Below, in pieces: positions 7,375 to 15,832 of a stretch of DNA of 64,000 nt. The number at the start of each line of letters is the position of its first letter. Position 1 is the stretch's first letter. Under the pieces are notes generated by a model. It made no database searches, was not told the DNA's origin, and saw only the letters and a list, made by a program, of their open reading frames with translations. The DNA is taken from positions 309,971 through 373,970 of the forward strand of contig NZ_HE978582.1 in assembly GCF_000311865.1 (NCBI RefSeq). The letters run 5' to 3'. The DNA is from Peptoniphilus obesi ph1. GTDB taxonomy: Bacteria > Bacillota > Clostridia > Tissierellales > Peptoniphilaceae. Both the position numbers and the translations under genes were made by a program.

Positions 7375-10300
7375 TTAGTTTTTCTTTTTAGGTTTTGGGT
7401 ACTTCAATAAATATTCCAAATTTTGATTTTTTAGTTCTGTAATAATCTCAGGATAATCCGTAGCCCATTTTAAATGTATTAACATATTATACGTGTTGTT
7501 ATCATCTCCAGCTCTACCAGGTAAATCCTCATCTATTGTAACTTGAGCTAACTTAAGCATTTTCTTGCTTACCTTTGAAGGAATATGAATACCAAGACAA
7601 GCCGATATAACATTCAATTTGTTTAAATTCTGACCGTTTTGCATATTACTAATTGTTCTTTTATCAAGTCCTGTATCTCCTTGTAAGTTCTTAAATGAAC
7701 AATCACAAATGTTTTTACTCATTAGTTTTTTTAGAGAATCTCCAAATTCAAGATTATTTATGGCTTTTAACATTTCATTAGACATTTGATTGACAAGGCC
7801 ATATTGAGTTAATAAGTCTTCTCCTATATATTCATAGTAATAAAATGTTTTGCTTGCTAATACTGACGGTAAAGTCACATATTTGAGTTGACCGTTCTCA
7901 TCTTCTACAAATTGTAAGAAACATTCTTCCTCATTTTTTTTTGCATAATCCGTTAAAGCATAACCACCTGTTAATTTCTTTTCAACATAGTCCTCTGTAT
8001 TTAAGCATAAATGATTGTCAACAAATGCAAAACAATCACTCTCAATAATAGATGCCAAAGCTCCGCTTTCTTTATACCAAGAATTTAATTGTGCAGTTGA
8101 AACTTTAGTACTAACTTTTTTATCCTTCAAGTCTTCCTCAGTTAAAAAAACATCAATTTGTTTGTACTCTTTCTTTTTATATTTTTCATTTAATGTTTCT
8201 TCATAATCTATTTCAATAAATTGATCTTCCCCATTATTTAAAAGAAAGTGTCTTAAATATCCATCTATATACATAGGTAGACGTTTATTTGAATATGAAT
8301 CACCATAAGAATCTTCAAAGAATTTCCCTGATTTTTCTTTATCACAACTTTCTTTTAATTCATCGAAAGTCCCATATTCAGAAATATTGTCCTCAGTTAC
8401 TTCTTTATTATACAAATATTTTAAAAGCTCCTCAGAGCATCCTAACAATTTAACAACTCTTCTAATTTTATTGTTCTCAAGCTTTGCAAGCATTTCATTT
8501 ATATAGTCGTTAAAAATTTTATTTGGATTTAATTCAATATTTCCAGACTGAATATCATAAATTAAAATACTAGCGAGCTTTTGTCTTTCTTGAGAAAGCA
8601 TCGAAAATGATGCATGAAGTTCTTTTCTTAATTTCTCTACTTCTTCTTTAGAAACATCTTCAGCTAATAATTTGATATACTTTTCGAATCTAGAATTCAT
8701 ATAGTCTTTATCTATTTTCTCGCTATCATGCTCTATAATTCGAGTGTCTATATCAAATGGTACGTCTCCTACTCCTGGACCACCTCCGCCTTTAGGTAAT
8801 TCATTATATCTAGCTAAAAGTTTCAAATAGTCTTCTTCTGTAAAAATCACAGAAATTGTAGAGTTTTCAGATTCATATTCTTTAATTTCCCAATCAAACC
8901 CCTGAATCAAAGCAGCATCCAGATGTTTTGAAAATTTATTAAACTCTTTAGCAAATTTAGCTTTGACACTATTTTCTTCAGGTAGTTTTTCAAAATTTTC
9001 TATATCTGAGTTTTCAAAAAGAATCCTCATATCTTCGAAGCAATTATTCATATTTCTAATATTACCAGGTAATTTATCAACAAATAATCCAAGTGGTATA
9101 TCTCCAGAATATGCTTTTACTGCTTCCTTTAGATTTCTATCCATTGTATTTGGTCTTCTATACCACTTTATAATTCCAAAAGGTTTTTCTTTTCTGTTGT
9201 AGATTCTGTTAGTTCTTGAGATTGCTTGGATTAAATTCTCATATTGAAGCATTTTATCAAGATATAAAGTATTAACTCTTTTAGAATCAAATCCGGTTAA
9301 CATTTGATTTACAACAATTAAAATATCAATTTGTTCATCTCTATTAATGTTTTCATATGGTTCTTTATGTGAAAGTCGCCTACTGACATCTTTCCTAAAC
9401 TTATCATAAGTTGGAATTGTAAAAGACATATCATATTTAGCATTATAGTCTTCTAGTATTTCTACAATCCCATCCTCTTTATCCAAGGAAGACTGTCCTT
9501 CATTATCAATACTGGGGTCAAACATGGCTGCAATATTAAGCTCAGACATTTCTTTTTTCATAAGTCTATAATAATCTACTGCTTCTGGAATGCTTGAAGT
9601 TGCAAAAATAGCATGAAACTTATTATCATTACTATATAAAGGCCATTTACTCTTTATATCAGCAATCAAAGCCTGCCTGTATTCTTCAGTTTCATATTGT
9701 TCATTTGGAACATAATCTTCTATTCCCTTGACCCACTTATTGTTTATTAATTCTTCACACATACCTACTTTTGAAGAATCCATAAATTTCATAAATACTT
9801 TCTTTTTCTTTTCATCAGCCATAGCTTCAGCAATAGATCCTGCTTTAGCTTGGTGTAAAGCAACCTTTTCTCTTATCTCTGAATCTGGGTAAACTTTTAC
9901 CATATATGGATCGAAGCCTAATACATTTCCATCTTTTATACCATCAGATAGAGTATATCTATGGATTTCATCTCCAAATATTGTTGGAGTTGTACTGTCT
10001 TTCTTTATGTTGGCTTCTTGAATAGGCGTTCCTGTAAATCCAAATATAAGTGCATTCTTAAATGTTTTCTTTATAGTAGTAAGCATCTCTCCAAAAGTAG
10101 ACCTATGGCATTCGTCTATTATTATGACTATTCTCTTTTTAGATATATATCTAATATCATCAATTTTTAAAGCTTCTGAATCTTCACTGATATTAGATAA
10201 CTTTTGAATTGATGTTACTATAAGTGTATTATCATAGTCATTGCTTTTTAGCTTACTAATTAAAATATTTGTGTTTTCAGTAGCTTGTACAGATTCATCA

Positions 10301-11328
10301 TCACTTTTAAATGCTCTATATTCATTTAATGACTGAGTAGCAAGTTCTTTTCTGTCTACAAGGAATATTACCTTATCAGCATCGTTTGAGGATGCAATAA
10401 GCTGAGCAGATTTAAAACTAGTCATGGTTTTTCCTGAACCTGTTGTGTGCCATACATGTCCGCCTAATTGTTTCCCATCAAACCATGTGTTTTTAGCTAC
10501 TTTCTCTGCAATTCCATTTGCAGCATAATATTGGTAAGATCTCATTACTTTTAAAATACCATCACTAGAGTCAGCAACAGTATAAAAACCTATTAATTGA
10601 TGAGCCATCGGAATATTTAATAAATTAGCTATTACATCCGCCCAATGGTTTATCAGCTCATTATTAAAATCTGCCCAATGAAAATAAAAGTCTTGGTTGA
10701 ATTTTCCTTCGCCAGGATTTGCAAAATAAACTGTTTCATCAGGTTGCATAGCTACAAATATTTGAACTAATGAAAATAATCCCTTAAAAATACCCTCATG
10801 TGAATATTTTTCAATTTGATTATATGCCTGACTAACTTCGATTCCACTTTTCTTTAACTCTAAATGTATAACAGGCATACCATTAATAAGTAGCATCAAA
10901 TCTCCTCTTCTATCATTTAAAATGGAAGTTTTTGCTTTAAATTTTGGTTGGCTTACAATTTGATATCTGCTTTCTCCAAAGGCAATTTCCTGCCTATCAT
11001 ATATTTTTAGACTTACTTCCTTACCATAATGTAATTTATCGTCTGGATTATCCCTCTTGATAGCTACGCTCTTACCGTTAATAAATCCATTGAGTTTCAT
11101 AGGGCTTTGAAGAGCAATAATTTGCTCCAAAATTTGATCCATTTCAGTTCTAGTAAGTGGTACATCATTCAACTTATCTATTTGCCTATTATTATTAAAT
11201 AGTATCTCAGCCCAATTGTTTATAAGATCTTCTTCAGTCGGATAATAAATAACCTCTTCTTCCCATCCATACTTTATTAAAGTCTCAATAACAGCTTTCT
11301 CAAACTCAGCTTCGTTATTAAATTGCAT
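7375..11328 (-). CDS. hsdR: Type I restriction enzyme R subunit with a C-terminal HTH extension
   Basis: A 1317-residue HsdR: ATP-dependent translocation and cleavage subunit of a type I restriction system. Seen in order (residue numbers counted from the GTG at 11337): the nuclease domain with GDLMLLI and ELKKSG (~145-164); Walker A HTTGSGKT (~297-304); the DEAD-type box DECH (~408-411); TGTP (~435-438); helicase motif with QAISRTNR (~704-711); and the C-terminal M/S-binding region ending near IDGYLRHFLL (~1024-1033). A further ~285 residues follow, longer than usual. They contain ALTDYAKKNEEECFLQF (~1127-1143) and a Cro/CI-like HTH (TGLDKRTISNMQNGQNLNKL, ~1222-1241). ATG 11328 is preferred over GTG 11337, which touches the GGAGG. 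The gene follows hsdS closely in the same operon. Confidence 0.9.
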   Translation of the reverse strand: MQFNNEAEFEKAVIETLIKYGWEEEVIYYPTEEDLINNWAEILFNNNRQIDKLNDVPLTRTEMDQILEQIIALQSPMKLNGFINGKSVAIKRDNPDDKLHYGKEVSLKIYDRQEIAFGESRYQIVSQPKFKAKTSILNDRRGDLMLLINGMPVIHLELKKSGIEVSQAYNQIEKYSHEGIFKGLFSLVQIFVAMQPDETVYFANPGEGKFNQDFYFHWADFNNELINHWADVIANLLNIPMAHQLIGFYTVADSSDGILKVMRSYQYYAANGIAEKVAKNTWFDGKQLGGHVWHTTGSGKTMTSFKSAQLIASSNDADKVIFLVDRKELATQSLNEYRAFKSDDESVQATENTNILISKLKSNDYDNTLIVTSIQKLSNISEDSEALKIDDIRYISKKRIVIIIDECHRSTFGEMLTTIKKTFKNALIFGFTGTPIQEANIKKDSTTPTIFGDEIHRYTLSDGIKDGNVLGFDPYMVKVYPDSEIREKVALHQAKAGSIAEAMADEKKKKVFMKFMDSSKVGMCEELINNKWVKGIEDYVPNEQYETEEYRQALIADIKSKWPLYSNDNKFHAIFATSSIPEAVDYYRLMKKEMSELNIAAMFDPSIDNEGQSSLDKEDGIVEILEDYNAKYDMSFTIPTYDKFRKDVSRRLSHKEPYENINRDEQIDILIVVNQMLTGFDSKRVNTLYLDKMLQYENLIQAISRTNRIYNRKEKPFGIIKWYRRPNTMDRNLKEAVKAYSGDIPLGLFVDKLPGNIRNMNNCFEDMRILFENSDIENFEKLPEENSVKAKFAKEFNKFSKHLDAALIQGFDWEIKEYESENSTISVIFTEEDYLKLLARYNELPKGGGGPGVGDVPFDIDTRIIEHDSEKIDKDYMNSRFEKYIKLLAEDVSKEEVEKLRKELHASFSMLSQERQKLASILIYDIQSGNIELNPNKIFNDYINEMLAKLENNKIRRVVKLLGCSEELLKYLYNKEVTEDNISEYGTFDELKESCDKEKSGKFFEDSYGDSYSNKRLPMYIDGYLRHFLLNNGEDQFIEIDYEETLNEKYKKKEYKQIDVFLTEEDLKDKKVSTKVSTAQLNSWYKESGALASIIESDCFAFVDNHLCLNTEDYVEKKLTGGYALTDYAKKNEEECFLQFVEDENGQLKYVTLPSVLASKTFYYYEYIGEDLLTQYGLVNQMSNEMLKAINNLEFGDSLKKLMSKNICDCSFKNLQGDTGLDKRTISNMQNGQNLNKLNVISACLGIHIPSKVSKKMLKLAQVTIDEDLPGRAGDDNNTYNMLIHLKWATDYPEIITELKNQNLEYLLKYPKPKKKN

Positions 11329-11340
11329 TTTCTTCACCTC

Positions 11341-12600
11341 CTATACAAACATATTATCCAGCAAAGATGACTTTACATTTTTTAATTTTTCTAATTTTTC
11401 CTTATTTAACTCTATGAGTTTATCTAGTTTAGAAAAATAGTCTCCTATAGCTTTTTGTTCGTCTCGTGAACTAGGAATTTTTATTGGTGTTTGTTTTCCA
11501 CTTTCAATAGTATATGTTCCTACTGTTCCTATTCCAGATGATATTTTTATATATTTTTGAATTAAATTTCCATAAAATGAATAAAAAAGAAATTTCGGGT
11601 CAATATTATTTTTGTTTTTAAACCATATCACATTACCATCTTTAAAATATATAGGTTGACTGTTTTGTATTAACATCGGAACACCTATAGTTCCTACTCC
11701 TGTAACTAATAAATCACCAACCTTAACTCTTCCAGATATTGAAATACATTCTATATATTTATCTTCTGTTATAAATATAGGATCATTTATACTGATGTTT
11801 TTCGATCTTGCAACTATATCTCTTGCACGCAAAAAAGGAATCCCAGATTTGACCCAGTCTTTTTGATGTATACGTTTAACAGATGTAACTTCCATTATTT
11901 TTCCAAGAACATTTTCTTCCCATTCTCCACTAAATCCATTAAATCTTATCTCAGGAGTAGCTTCTCCTTCTCTTGGAAATAGCTTATTTAGCATAGCTTT
12001 TTTAACGTCAAGAAGTTTTTCATATTTTTGCTTTTGTAAAGATATAAGATTATCTATATTAGCAAAATAATTTCCTATTTTTTGTTGTTCATTTTTTTCA
12101 GGGATTGATACTTTTATTTTTTCAAGTACTGATTGACTTATGTTTTTGTTAGCACTATTGGTTGATTGACTAATTATTTGTTTTCTAACAGGCTTTGTGC
12201 TAAAAACGAATCTTTTAAAATTATTCTCCATTCCATAGATATCTCTAAATCTTATTATAAATCCTGAATATGTTGTATCTTTTAAATTATCAGAAACCAG
12301 GGCTGCTTCACCAACGCCTTCTAATTTCACAGAGGATCTAACAAATAAAACATCACCTTTGTTTAAAGAATAATCTTTAAGTTGTTGATTAGAAGCTAAT
12401 GCCTTATCCAAATTTTCTGCGTCAATTATATTTTTGCCGAATATATTTTGTAAGTTTACAAATGGAAAACCAATTCCCATAGCATCTTTTGAAAAATTCA
12501 TTCCATTTTTAAAGTTGCCAAGCTCTTGTAAGCTATATATTTTCCACTCATCTTCAAACCCATCAAATCTTATCTTAGGTACATTTTTATTTTTTTTCAT
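11341..12600 (-). CDS. hsdS: Type I restriction-modification specificity subunit S
   Basis: A 419-residue HsdS, which recognises the bipartite DNA target for both methylation and cleavage. It has the two-fold repeat of the family: target-recognition domain 1 (~15-160), a central conserved helix (SLQKQKYEKLLDVKKAMLNK, ~193-212), TRD2 (~220-370), and a second conserved helix at the end (ELNKEKLEKLKNVKSSLLDN). Both repeats open with IRFxGFxxEW. It looks complete. The start ATG 12600 lies directly after the hsdM stop, and the stop overlaps the hsdR ribosome-binding site, so the three genes are co-translated. No second hsdS or recombinase that could shuffle specificity is seen. Confidence 0.9.
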   Translation of the reverse strand: MKKNKNVPKIRFDGFEDEWKIYSLQELGNFKNGMNFSKDAMGIGFPFVNLQNIFGKNIIDAENLDKALASNQQLKDYSLNKGDVLFVRSSVKLEGVGEAALVSDNLKDTTYSGFIIRFRDIYGMENNFKRFVFSTKPVRKQIISQSTNSANKNISQSVLEKIKVSIPEKNEQQKIGNYFANIDNLISLQKQKYEKLLDVKKAMLNKLFPREGEATPEIRFNGFSGEWEENVLGKIMEVTSVKRIHQKDWVKSGIPFLRARDIVARSKNISINDPIFITEDKYIECISISGRVKVGDLLVTGVGTIGVPMLIQNSQPIYFKDGNVIWFKNKNNIDPKFLFYSFYGNLIQKYIKISSGIGTVGTYTIESGKQTPIKIPSSRDEQKAIGDYFSKLDKLIELNKEKLEKLKNVKSSLLDNMFV

Positions 12601-12601
12601 T

Positions 12602-13894
12602 TTATACCTCCAATAATTTTTGGAGTTCTTTTATTCCAGCTAAATCTTTTTCATTCCCCATTAGTTTATCAGACATAGAAATAAATTCTTCTTTGGTATC
12701 ATTTAGGTATTTTTCTATATCAACAAATGTCTTTGCATATTTTTTGTAAATAGCTCTTATATTTTCTTCAAGATTTATAAGAACATTTTTTCCCAATTCA
12801 TCCAAGCCTATTACGAGTGGAGCTATCCATTTTTTATAAAGTAAGTCTAGAGATTTATCTTCGTCTAGGCTTTCTATTAAGTCTTTTGTTTTAAGATGAA
12901 GTTCTTCTCTCTTTATTTTTAAATCTGATTTTAAAGTAGATTCTTCTTCAATTAAAAAAGTTACTTTTTGAAGCTTGCTTTCCAAAGAATCTTCCTCAAA
13001 GCTAAAAGTTTGTTGAATTTGAGCTATTCTTTTATTTATCTCTGGTTTTGTGTAGGTTCCACTTTTGCCCTTCTCCATTAAATCCCAGTCAATGTTATTA
13101 TTTTCATTAACATATTGTTCTTTTTCCACTTTTTTAGACAATTCAAGATATCCATTTAGTATTCTAATTTCATCTGTTTCTATCTCATCACAAGCTTCTT
13201 TCATATATTTTTTGACTTCAGTATTTACAAAAGAAGTGTTATCTTCCTTTACATAATCTGCATCTTTTTCACCTTCTTCTAAAGAGTCCAGTATTTCTCC
13301 ATATTCAGATGTTATTTCAGCAAGTCTAGCTTCTACAGTTCTTATTTCTTCTACCTCATCTTTTAGTAGGTTTTCCTGAACTAATTCAAATGGCAGTATT
13401 CTACCTCTCCATCCTTCCTGAACTTCAGGAACTTCTTCTTCACCTTCCTTTTTCTTCTTCACAACCATATTTGGATCAACTAAATTTATAATATCAAAGC
13501 CTTCATCTAGAATCATTTCTAAGTCAGTTTCTATAGTATTCCAGTTATTTGCAAATATTTGATACGCCTTATACTTATCTACTAATTTTATTGTTTCTAA
13601 TCTTTCAAAGATGTTTTTTACAATTTTTTCTCGTTCTTCTGCAATTTCAACATCTAAAATCCCATCTATCAAATCTTCTTTAAGATTTTCTTTAAAACCA
13701 TTAAAGGCTTCTTTGTATTTTTTGATATATTCATGAGATGATTTATGTCCTTGTATTATATTATTTAACTCTTCAATATTTAGATCATAATACTCCCCAT
13801 CTTTTGTTCTAAAAATTTCATCATCTAGTCCTTTTAGTTCCTCCCAGTAGTCACTTAACTCCAGAATTTCAGACTTTGGGATACCTCCAAACAT
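12602..13894 (-). CDS. C-terminal part of type I methyltransferase HsdM, cut off by a frameshift
   Basis: A 430-residue open frame starting at an internal ATG (MFGGIPKSEILELSDYW). The frame is open further upstream to about 14030 and reads RISIEKYSRVVTKDEI then NEYNLNIPRYVD, which is the normal HsdM sequence between the catalytic domain and the C-terminus. It contains long helical, charged segments that bind HsdS and HsdR in this family. It has no methyltransferase motif itself and no obvious ribosome-binding site at 13894, so it is best read as the second half of one broken hsdM. Removing one G from the GGG run at about 14025-14027 would join it to the preceding frame, giving a protein of about 917 residues. 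Confidence 0.75.
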   Translation of the reverse strand: MFGGIPKSEILELSDYWEELKGLDDEIFRTKDGEYYDLNIEELNNIIQGHKSSHEYIKKYKEAFNGFKENLKEDLIDGILDVEIAEEREKIVKNIFERLETIKLVDKYKAYQIFANNWNTIETDLEMILDEGFDIINLVDPNMVVKKKKEGEEEVPEVQEGWRGRILPFELVQENLLKDEVEEIRTVEARLAEITSEYGEILDSLEEGEKDADYVKEDNTSFVNTEVKKYMKEACDEIETDEIRILNGYLELSKKVEKEQYVNENNNIDWDLMEKGKSGTYTKPEINKRIAQIQQTFSFEEDSLESKLQKVTFLIEEESTLKSDLKIKREELHLKTKDLIESLDEDKSLDLLYKKWIAPLVIGLDELGKNVLINLEENIRAIYKKYAKTFVDIEKYLNDTKEEFISMSDKLMGNEKDLAGIKELQKLLEV

Positions 13895-14021
13895 GGTTGC
13901 ATATAAGTCATATTTTTCTACAGGTTCTGAAGAATCAACATAACGAGGGATGTTAAGATTGTATTCATTTTTTCTTATTTCATCTTTTGTAACTACCCTA
14001 GAATATTTTTCAATACTAATC

Positions 14022-15356
14022 CTATCCCTCTATAGTGTCAGTTATTTTCCTAATGTCACAATTTCTTAGTTTGTTACTCTTTCCTGATTTTTCAAATCCT
14101 TTTGATGCATCAATTATTAAAACATCATTATTTTCTTTGTTATGTTTTAAAATCATTATTATAGTTGGTATACTAGTTCCAAAAAATACATTAGAAGGAA
14201 GCCCTATAATTGTATCTATTTTGTTTTTTTCAATCAGATTTTTTCTTATTTCACCTTCAGCATTTCCTCTAAATAAGACTCCATGAGGTAATACAATTGT
14301 CATAATACCATCTGGTTCTAAATGATATAAATCATGAAGTAAGAATGCATAATCAGCCTTTCCTCTTGGTGCTGTACCATAATACTTGTACCTTGGATCA
14401 TGCTCTTTATTTTTAGGCGACCATTTTTGAGAATATGGCGGATTTGAAACAACTGCATCTGCTTTTACTAGATTGTAAGTACTGTCTTTTCTATCATCTT
14501 CAAAAAATGGCCAATCATCTTCTAATGTATCTCCATTTCTTACATTAATATTAGCTGGTTTAATATCTCTCATAACTAAATTCATACGAGTTAAGTTATA
14601 AGTATTTTCTTTTAACTCTTGAGCATAATAATCTATCTTATTATCACTATCTAAATATCTGCGCATTGCCTTCCCAATGTTAATTAGCAAAGAACCACTT
14701 CCAGATGTCGGATCATAAATTTTGATTTTATCTCTATCTTTTAGTTCTTCAGCGATTATTTCAGACATCAAAACAGATACTTCATGAGGTGTATAAAATT
14801 CTCCCGCTTTTTTGCCAGCATTAGCAGCGAACATTGAAATTAAATATTCATAAACAAAACCTAAAACATCATAGTCTTGACTACCATCCATAGGAATTCT
14901 TTTTATTAAATTTAATAACGACCTTGCCGCTTTGGTTTGTTTAGCAGCACTTTCTCCTAATTTAGAAAGTCCACTGCTAAGAGTCTTAAAGATGTTTTCA
15001 AAAACTTTCTTATATGAACTATCAATGTTTCTATCAAAGGCAGATAACGCATCTCTTACATCTGCTATTTCAAAGTCTCCACCTTTGGATAGCCATGTTG
15101 AATATAGATTCTCATATGAAATAAAATATCCCAAGTTTTTTCTTACAAATTCTGCATATTCTTCATCGTCTTCACTTATCTTTTCAATATCTTCTTGTAG
15201 CAATCCTTGATTTTTTAAAAACCTTAATTCTTTATCAGACAGATATTTATAGAAAATAAATCCTAAGATAAAGTCTTTATACTCGCTTGCCTCTATTTTT
15301 GAACGCATCTGATTTGCAGATTCCCAAATTGTTGATGCTAACTGTTGTTTATCCAT
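14022..15356 (-). CDS. hsdM: Type I restriction-modification methyltransferase HsdM, N-terminal part (frameshifted)
   Basis: A 444-residue frame with the N-terminal helical domain (MDKQQLASTIWESANQMRSK) and the N6-adenine methyltransferase domain: the AdoMet-binding DPTSGSGSLL (~215-224) and catalytic NPPY (305-308). It ends KITDTIEG at a stop that is out of frame with the continuation of the family sequence, so the HsdS/HsdR-binding C-terminus is encoded separately (12602-13894). The probable lesion is one extra G. It may be real inactivation, programmed or variable, or a sequencing error. ATG 15356 follows GTGGAGG. It is the first gene of the hsdM-hsdS-hsdR operon. Confidence 0.85.
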   Translation of the reverse strand: MDKQQLASTIWESANQMRSKIEASEYKDFILGFIFYKYLSDKELRFLKNQGLLQEDIEKISEDDEEYAEFVRKNLGYFISYENLYSTWLSKGGDFEIADVRDALSAFDRNIDSSYKKVFENIFKTLSSGLSKLGESAAKQTKAARSLLNLIKRIPMDGSQDYDVLGFVYEYLISMFAANAGKKAGEFYTPHEVSVLMSEIIAEELKDRDKIKIYDPTSGSGSLLINIGKAMRRYLDSDNKIDYYAQELKENTYNLTRMNLVMRDIKPANINVRNGDTLEDDWPFFEDDRKDSTYNLVKADAVVSNPPYSQKWSPKNKEHDPRYKYYGTAPRGKADYAFLLHDLYHLEPDGIMTIVLPHGVLFRGNAEGEIRKNLIEKNKIDTIIGLPSNVFFGTSIPTIIMILKHNKENNDVLIIDASKGFEKSGKSNKLRNCDIRKITDTIEG

Positions 15357-15379
15357 AAGTTTCCTCCACTTAAATGTAG

Positions 15380-15469
15380 TTAATAAACACTTTTAAAGTC
15401 TATTATTCTAGTAGTTTCCTCTGCTATTAGGCTTTTTGCAAGATTGTCTTTTATATTTTGACCGATCAT
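15380..15469 (-). CDS. 29-residue small ORF upstream of hsdM
   Basis: ATG 15467-15469 has GGAGG at the right distance (6 nt) and opens a 29-codon frame (MIGQNIKDNLAKSLIAEETT then RIIDFKSVY) ending 23 nt before the hsdM start. It has no recognisable domain. It may be a translated leader peptide of the operon or the remains of a small gene. Only the good ribosome-binding site supports translation. Confidence 0.35.
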   Translation of the reverse strand: MIGQNIKDNLAKSLIAEETTRIIDFKSVY

Positions 15470-15479
15470 TTATATCCTC

Positions 15480-15658
15480 CTATATATATTCTAAAACCCT
15501 TAATATATCACATAAAATATCCACATGACCATATTCTCATCTCGTCCTATTTTTCTATATGTATTTGGACTTATGTTTATGGCTTTTTGTAGGTCTAGTT
15601 TTTTCATTTTTATCTATTATTTTAATTTTTCCTATAATTTGTCATAGAAAAATCCCAT
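15480..15658 (-). pseudogene. Decayed Cro/CI (HTH_26-type) regulator upstream of hsdM
   Basis: From ATG 15658 one frame reads MGFFYDKL-stop-EKLK-stop-stop-IKMKKLDLQKAINISPNTYRKIGRDENMVM. A one-base shift then gives VDILCDILRVLEYI-stop. Together they match the small HTH_26 regulators (about 60-70 residues) that begin with xxYxKLW, have KKxDLxxAxxIS, and end with DxLCxILxxLxxxxxD. The first stop is where the family has Trp (TGG to TAG). With three stops and one frameshift it cannot be functional. Such regulators often sit next to mobile restriction loci. Confidence 0.7.
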
Positions 15659-15805
15659 ATTATAACTACTATATTTCATTTTCTAGCTTTTTTCTAGATT
15701 ATTAAACAGAGTTTTGAGATTTAATTTTTATATTTTTCTTAAATTTATTAATTTCAATCTTTTTCTAATCTAAATCTTTGTTTATAATCTTTTAAATAAA
15801 AGTGC

Positions 15806-15828
15806 AATAAAAAAAGCCCCTAAGGGCT
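15806..15828 (-). repeat. Right copy of the 23-bp direct repeat; terminator of the cardiolipin synthase gene
   Basis: Identical to 4771-4793 in the same orientation. It lies 4 nt after the cls stop codon, and on the minus strand it is a hairpin AGCCC-TTAG-GGGCT with a U-tract, so this copy is probably the ancestral terminator. Confidence 0.75.
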
Positions 15829-15832
15829 CTTA

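Noticed and set aside
12602-15356. Two separate methyltransferase genes
   Set aside because: The two frames are consecutive parts of one HsdM and join perfectly after removal of one base; the second has no ribosome-binding site and no catalytic motif.
4794-15805. A mobile element with its own integrase or transposase
   Set aside because: No integrase, recombinase or transposase sequence is present in any frame that I could read.
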